Shown here in pieces: positions 29,541-34,587 of a stretch of DNA of 34,587 nucleotides. Each line of letters opens with the position of its first letter. The stretch's first letter is position 1. Position numbers and translations under genes: made by a program. Source of the stretch: Paramacrobiotus richtersi (Eukaryota > Tardigrada > Eutardigrada > Parachela > Macrobiotidae); the NCBI GenBank assembly GCA_034698045.1, contig JAQGAU010000207.1, forward strand, positions 1-34,587, in the 5' to 3' direction. The notes under the pieces were generated by a model, which was not told the origin of the DNA, made no database searches, and was given only the letters and a program-made list of their open reading frames with translations.

Positions 29541-30090
29541 GCTCCGCCTTCGAATAGACATTTAAACTAGGACAAGGATAAAAATTAGGAACAAGAACAA
29601 AACAATAAAGACCCTATATGGACAAATTTAACCAAGGGATTGTAACAAACTAAAAATTTATAAAACTACATAATGGCAGCAACGGAATAGACAGTAATGG
29701 AAGCCTTACGTTAATCGCAGCCGAAACAAATGCTTGACAAAAAAATTATGCAGATGTACCGACCTGCAGCCGATACGGAGTAGTACCTCCAGTATTCTCC
29801 GCCGCCACCTTGACGTTAAGCAAATGGTGGATTCACCACCACAGTAATGTGCCCGGGCTATACACGGACGGACTGCGGACTTTCAGTCAGGTCAGTGAGA
29901 TGTTCAGCCGTGGTGCATAAACCGTACTACAGTACAAATCACAGCCGCTATCATTTCCAGTGACTGATGCTGTTAATTTTATCATAAGGAATCATATGCC
30001 AAGACACTAAATCTTGTTCGGCTATTCGGCAAATTACTCGGAAAGAAATTTATAGGATTTCATATTTAATATTATTTTTAATTTTTTTGT

Positions 30091-31504
30091 TTCTTATGGT
30101 TGTTGTAATTATGTACTAGAAATGTAGCGTCATGTTTTTGCGGATACGATTATACTGGCTGGCTGATCTGTTGTCGGCGACTGCATGCTTAGTCTTCATT
30201 GTAAAACAGCCGGGATGGAGTTTTTCCAACAATAAATTTACAGATTTACGAGATTGTTTTTCTGGTACTCTTTCCTGGTGTAAATTGAATTTTATCAGAA
30301 GTATTTTGGTGAGAGTTTATGGATTTTGATATGGTGATTGAAGTCCAGTGCAGAATTTTTGGTGAAAATCATTTTTGACGGTGATTTTGAGAGTTTTTCT
30401 GTGGTGTTTTCGTGCTGAATCATCACAGTGTTTACCAGTTCTTTTTTTTTTAATTTATCGTCGTTACTGGCCACTTCTCTCGATTGAGGCTTGATCCTGG
30501 GATAAGTGGGAACGCTTTGGTTGAGAATTTGGTTGCGTACAGTGGGAATTCGGTTTTGGAGATCGGTGGAAGAACGGGCTCAAGGAAGTTCGTTGCCTTG
30601 CCGAGCTTATTGTAAAGAACAGGGATTTCGTGAGGTAAGTAAGTCTATATCGTGTTACTCACATAGCTGTAATACGGGCTTTTGTAGAGTAGTTTCTCTG
30701 TAGGGGTACAATTTTGTAGATTTTGGTAAATTGTGCGCAGGACAGAGATTTTGCGTACGATTGTCTGGGTTTTATGTTGAGCGGTACAGAATCGTGGTGG
30801 TGAAGAACGAGTGTTGGTGTTGTGTGACCGTGGCGTGCATTGAAATTGCGGGCCGCGTGCTTTTGTGTTTCGTGTTTGGCAGTTAAAAAGGCGTCAGACC
30901 AGATCGCAGATAACATCAAGGAAATACGGAGAAAGTAAACGGAAAATTTTCTGCTTCTTTAGTGAGGGTGTCTGGCGTTGTGGTTGTTCAGTGTTCATTT
31001 ATTTTATTTTCTTTAATTAATTTGTTTCAATTAATGGAAAATTCCCGGAAAAATTTGCCCGACATTTTCGAGCAAGTTATAAAATCATAAATAAACCGCT
31101 CATTTATTGACACCTTCAAATCATATCGAGAGGACGAAGTCCGATCGAGTATCCTTGTTTACGAAATTAACAGAGTGGAGAAATGCACCGCGATAAAGAG
31201 CAAGAGGATCATCGAGCCAGCCGAATTCTCGACCATTCAGTCCGTCAGGAAAGGGGTCAATGAACCGATCTTAGCAGCTTCGGGATGAAGAAATTCGGCG
31301 GAAAATGGAGGAGAGAAATCAAACGGCGGCTGCAGCCTCTCAACCAAGCCGTCCACGACGAAAAGCAGCTGAAGAGGCGACCGAAAAGAATGCCGTATTG
31401 GCAGCTCAAGGACGACGAAAACCAAACCTAACTACCAAACTACCAAAAATATCTCAGCGTATCGGTGTGTGGAGTCGAAGGATGCTAAAAAGTTCATCGC
31501 TTCG
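30091..31504. other. Leader region of the 31505 ORF, no gene firmly supported
   Basis: T/G-rich in its first half with a good donor (GTGAG|GTAAGTAAG near 30636), so it may be a transcribed leader of the ORF at 31505. A basic, Ala/Glu-rich frame from 31305 (MEERNQTAAAASQPSRPRRK) overlaps the start of that ORF in a different frame. I cannot say whether either belongs to a known element. Confidence 0.35.
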
Positions 31505-32206
31505 ATGCCGGATGTTTTCCCGAATGCAAACCAGAAAGACGTCAGCCCTCTTCGAGAACACATGGATGCAGTGCACAAGTTCTTGGCATGGTCTCATGTG
31601 CGAACGTATCTTTGGTCAGAATTGGATCAAATGTGCGAAGATATTGAAAAAGAACAGAATGATGTTAACTTGACTGAACGGAAGAATGGAATGCATTCCT
31701 ACCTGCATCCAGCTAGAAAGCTGAAGGATATCAACGCAGTTGATTTCGTCCTGCTGAGTCAGTTCAAGACCTTTCATTTTGAAGATCCAAGTCTGAATAT
31801 GGGTCAGTTTACACGGCGCGACGCTCAGAAGCATAAGAAATACCTGGCGATGTGTGCAGCTTGCAATCTTGGACAAGAAATGCCGAAACCTGAATCCCGA
31901 GAGTACCATAATGTGGAAATCAAGAAGGGATTTCGCCTCATTTTTGCGGGTCGTTTGGGATGTCGAACGGCGCTGCGTGATTTGTACGGGTTTCGCCAGT
32001 ATTGGGTGAACCTGTACAAACCATTTGGTGGGCTGATTAAGCAGCTGTTCCGCTTCATCATCAAGCTATTGGATGATCCTGAATTGCTAGAAAAATTGAC
32101 CGGATTTTTGGCTGCAAAGAATGGCAACAAACCGGTTGAAGACGATGAATTTGACCATATGAATGATTGGATCGAAAATCTCCGAATGAATGTGGCTCCA
32201 AAGTAG
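31505..32206 (+). CDS. Single-exon 233-aa ORF, unknown family
   Basis: Starting at ATG 31505 (the frame is open a little further upstream, without ATG) it runs to TAG at 32204-32206. It is mostly helical and charged: LREHMDAVHKFLAWSHVRTY, ELDQMCEDIEKEQNDV, SYLHPARKLKDINAVDFVLL, RRDAQKHKKYLAMCAACNLG, LIKQLFRFIIKLLDDPELLE and a terminal DHMNDWIENLRMN. There are two close Cys (CAAC) but no complete zinc-finger pattern, no signal peptide and no catalytic motif. Codon-level coherence over 234 codons in this AT-rich window argues that it was or is coding. It could be a retrocopied host gene or a structural protein of an old element. I do not recognise it. Confidence 0.55.
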   Translation: MPDVFPNANQKDVSPLREHMDAVHKFLAWSHVRTYLWSELDQMCEDIEKEQNDVNLTERKNGMHSYLHPARKLKDINAVDFVLLSQFKTFHFEDPSLNMGQFTRRDAQKHKKYLAMCAACNLGQEMPKPESREYHNVEIKKGFRLIFAGRLGCRTALRDLYGFRQYWVNLYKPFGGLIKQLFRFIIKLLDDPELLEKLTGFLAAKNGNKPVEDDEFDHMNDWIENLRMNVAPK

Positions 32207-32987
32207 GATCATATGTCGAACCAGAACCAGCCACGATCGAACCGTGATCGAAGTGCTTTCCGACGTGGTCGTGATGGATCCTGCGATCGAAACCGATATG
32301 GAGGATTTCCGGATGACTCGAGTGGTTCCAAGTGACGAAGTCATTTGAACGCTCCTTACCTGCCGAAGCCGCTGAATTTTTCCTGATTTGAATGTGCCGC
32401 GACCAGATGAGTGTGATCAGTGGACAATCCCCCACTTGAATCCCGTCTGCGTATTCTCCTGAAAGGATCTCGCCTTCATCGAAGTGCCTTCCTAACGATG
32501 CTCATCAAAGAAACGGATCTCTAACACTTTATTTTCTTTAGAATTTGTGTTCTAGCCAAGTGTAGCGTGTTTCTTCTGTTTTCTTGTCGCTTTTGTGTTA
32601 AAATTTTCAGTGGAAAAGCCCCGCGATGACCTGGAAAGTGTTCGCCGAGGACGTCTCACCCCGCGATTAGAAGGCGTGCCATGTAGGTGCCTGCGGCAGC
32701 GGATATGGAATGGGGATTCCCCCTGAAGTCAGCAGATAATGGCTGACGCCTGACCCTGAAGCCTGACCCCGAGTATTGACCGGACAGGATCGCCTTCTGT
32801 TTACTGTTGCCTACTGGCATTTGATTCTGTTAACTTGTCAGTCTTGAAAAGCCTTGCTTTTCATCGCGTCAGAAGTTACGCATTTGTGCAGACTCGCTGT
32901 GACCTATTTTGTACTGATAAAGCTACCTTGGGCCAAGTATTTGTATTCTTCCTGATAAAGTACAAGTCGTTCCTGAGTGTTTGGTTC
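32207..32987. other. No gene recognised
   Basis: Follows the 31505 ORF. It includes a small internal duplication, GCCTGACCCTGAAGCCTGAC (about 32750-32770). Confidence 0.5.
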
Positions 32988-32993
32988 TTTATT
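32988..32993 (-). terminator. Poly(A) signal AATAAA (minus strand)
   Basis: TTTATT on the plus strand, 65 bp downstream of the minus-strand stop at 33058-33060. Confidence 0.55.
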
Positions 32994-33057
32994 ATATACA
33001 TAGAGGACATTTCAGTACAGATATAGAACATTTCCGTCCGTCACAGATATTGCCAGA

Positions 33058-33883
33058 TTATACGGGGTTGTCTCTCTTTGGCCGTCCACGCTTTCCGTGT
33101 TCCCTAGAAGACCCCCGAGATTGCGTGTACTCGGCGAACATGGTGGCCATCTGCTGGTCAGGACCAGGTGGTGCTGCGTTGTCACAGGGTGCTCCCAGCC
33201 GACGCGCGCGACGCTCCAGTGCATACTGCAATGCAAACAGCAAAACTTCCTTAGGTGTCTGTATGTTTGCGAATATTTGAGAGGGTTACATTTCATGGAA
33301 TAGTGTTCAAACAAATGAAATCTCTATATATTAATTTTATTGACTCCTTCCAATTTTGTCTACGAATTTCCTTAACAAAATAATTTTTTTATATTTAATA
33401 ACTAACATCTATCCAGTGTAATAATGGTTCGAAATCGTTTACCGAAAGTGTATCAAAACGGTGCATCCCCAGATCAGATCCTCCTTTGAACTCTTCCAAA
33501 TGAAGCAGCAAATGCATTTTTGTTATGTTTTTGTCGTAATTCAGCGCCTCCGCCAGGACCGGAAACGCCTCACGCAGTGTTTCGGACTGGGGCAGAGTAA
33601 CCAGTAAATCTAACAAATCCTCCAGTTTTCGAGACATTTCACACACCATATGTATGCGTATGCATCGATCTTCCGAATCCTGCCCGCGTCTTTCAGCTTT
33701 CAGAGCCAGCAGATTAGCACGTAATAATAATACTATTGCATCATCTTTGTTCTCAGTTTTTGCCTAATTTCTTTTAGTTCCAGATTCATATTTGAGAATT
33801 ATATTTGTCCCGATGTGTTGTTTACCTTTGGCGCCAAAATTTACCAAAACTTTAAATAATTCTAGCATCAACATCTCGCTCAT
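33058..33883 (-). CDS. Compact three-exon gene, 198-aa helical protein with AT-hook-like tail (unknown)
   Basis: Exons 33883-33845 (MSEMLMLELFKVL, donor TTG|GTAAAT), 33763-33407 (acceptor AAATTAG, donor GAT|GTTAGT) and 33258-33058 (acceptor AACATACAG, stop TAA) all join in phase 0, giving 198 codons plus stop. The introns are 81 and 148 bp. The middle exon is leucine-rich and helical (DDAIVLLLRANLLALKAERR, MSRKLEDLLDLLVTLPQ, KMHLLLHLEEFKGG). The last has EVLLFALQYALERRARRLG and ends HGKRGRPKRDNPV, where KRGRPKR resembles an AT-hook/nuclear signal. AATAAA lies 65 bp past the stop. The first exon begins within 20 bp of the repeat copy at 33900. No family recognised; nuclear location is inference. 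Confidence 0.65.
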
Positions 33884-33899
33884 TATTGAATTAATTACT

Positions 33900-34450
33900 C
33901 AATAAAAATTTTCAATTTGCACAGAATGTGCCGTGTAATCGTGGAAACAGCAGCCCACTTACGAATCGTTCAGCCCCGCACAAATCCCTTCTTACTCGGC
34001 GCTTCGCCCGTCTTCCCGTACACGGATCAGCCTGCTGCGCATCGCCGTCCGTCGCACGGCCTCCTGTGCGGTTCACAATTCCGGATCAGCCACCACCTCC
34101 GTAACGACCATCCCGTCCATGTGCCGCACAGCCGCCGTAACCACGCACACTCGGGTCCGCTCCCCAAAGAACAACTTCGGCGCGAATTTCCGCTGGCCCG
34201 AAGGGGTACCCGCCAGTTTCACGTCCACATGGGAGGTGCTGCCGATCAGGATGGAGAAGTGGACGATCTTGAAGGGAATGCAATCAACGGCGGATAATCG
34301 AGGCACGGGGAACCGGTGGTGAAGTTGGGGTCACAGAATTGCAGCGGGTGGACGCGACTGATGGGACCGACGTACGGAGCGATGCGGGCCAGACAGAGGC
34401 ACGCATTGCGCGCATACATTTCCCACAGATTATAATTTATCACACATGCC
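33900..34450 (-). pseudogene. Coding-like dispersed repeat, copy 2
   Basis: The minus strand carries the partner of 17690-18265: ARIAPYVGPISRVHPLQFCD, PNFTTGSPCLDYPP, TSHVDVKLAGTPSGQRKFAP, KLFFGERTRVCV and RHMDGMVVTEVVADPEL. It is GC-rich against AT-rich flanks and ends in the same tail as copy 1. The protein is unrecognised. The shadow frames on the plus strand are also conserved only because the DNA is. The order of strings suggests a once continuous protein whose function I cannot name. Confidence 0.5.
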
Positions 34451-34587
34451 ATGCTCGGACAAAGAAATGTTCACGCAAATAAATACGCGACGAAATATAT
34501 AGATAAATATATAACGAAACCGACGTGAGATTTTTTAATGACGCTACATGGGTTTAATAACAGGTGGCAAGTTTGCATTAACAGATG
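34451..34587. other. AT-rich end of window
   Basis: No feature seen. ATGACGCTACAT (about 34540) is the inverse of a 12-mer near 30123, which may be chance. Confidence 0.4.

Larger units (their letters stand above)
28385..30090 (-). repeat. Dispersed repeat, right arm
   Basis: Reverse-complement partner of 19110-20680 with the same order of landmarks read on the minus strand. No TATGGCGCGCC terminus was seen near it, so the repeat is older than, or independent of, the 5953-bp transposon that carries the other arm. Confidence 0.8.

Noticed and set aside
30091-32840. LTR-type element around the 31505 ORF
   Set aside because: I looked for paired direct long repeats, a primer-binding site and polymerase motifs and saw none that I could support.

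Overview
The window is eukaryotic genomic DNA, almost certainly from an invertebrate animal. Genes are split by GT-AG introns (about 60 bp to several kb), exons are short and separated by AT-rich sequence, polyadenylation signals occur, and the recognisable genes are animal types: a KDM3-type JmjC histone demethylase, a protein kinase and a UPF1-like helicase remnant. I cannot place the species. There is no bacterial operon structure, CRISPR array or rRNA, and I saw no tRNA. All splice models are read by eye from phase and splice-site agreement and have no transcript support.

Layout. 1-1570: no gene seen. 1573-2631 (+): a secreted-type beta-sandwich protein with carboxypeptidase-regulatory-like repeats. 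4100-14009 (-): C-terminal exons of a KDM3-like demethylase, damaged in several places and probably a pseudogene. Its intron, between 4949 and 13723, holds the most interesting object in the window: an eight-exon plus-strand gene (5788-12574, about 736 aa) encoding a P-loop ATPase with a C-terminal eight-cysteine PHD-like zinc finger. It is bracketed by two inverted arrays of the same GCTAC-rich 83-89 bp minisatellite (about 5068-5580 forward, 12776-13680 reverse). This looks like an 8.7 kb mobile element of unfamiliar architecture that landed in the demethylase gene.

14870-15121 (+) is an isolated exon of unknown family. 16210-16410 and 22364-22597 (+) are two halves of one protein-kinase exon, split by a 5953-bp DNA transposon (16411-22363). 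The transposon has near-perfect terminal inverted repeats, a 6-bp target duplication (ATCATC) and dense subterminal copies of a TCTTTAAAGA-like motif. No transposase was recognised. It carries one arm (about 19110-20680) of a diverged dispersed repeat whose other arm lies inverted at about 28385-30090. Both arms hold the tail of a UPF1-like SF1 helicase and, on the opposite strand, an unusually conserved short frame.

23-28 kb holds scattered candidate exons: a membrane protein on the minus strand, a plus-strand terminal exon with poly(A) signal, and a two-exon cysteine-containing fragment. 31505-32206 (+) is a 233-codon single-exon ORF of unknown family. 33058-33883 (-) is a compact three-exon gene (198 aa, helical, AT-hook-like tail) with a poly(A) signal. 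A GC-rich coding-like repeat occurs twice in inverted orientation (about 17690-18265 and 33900-34450).

The loci do not form one pathway. The window reads as a gene-poor, transposon-rich region in which two host genes (demethylase and kinase) have been disrupted by insertions.
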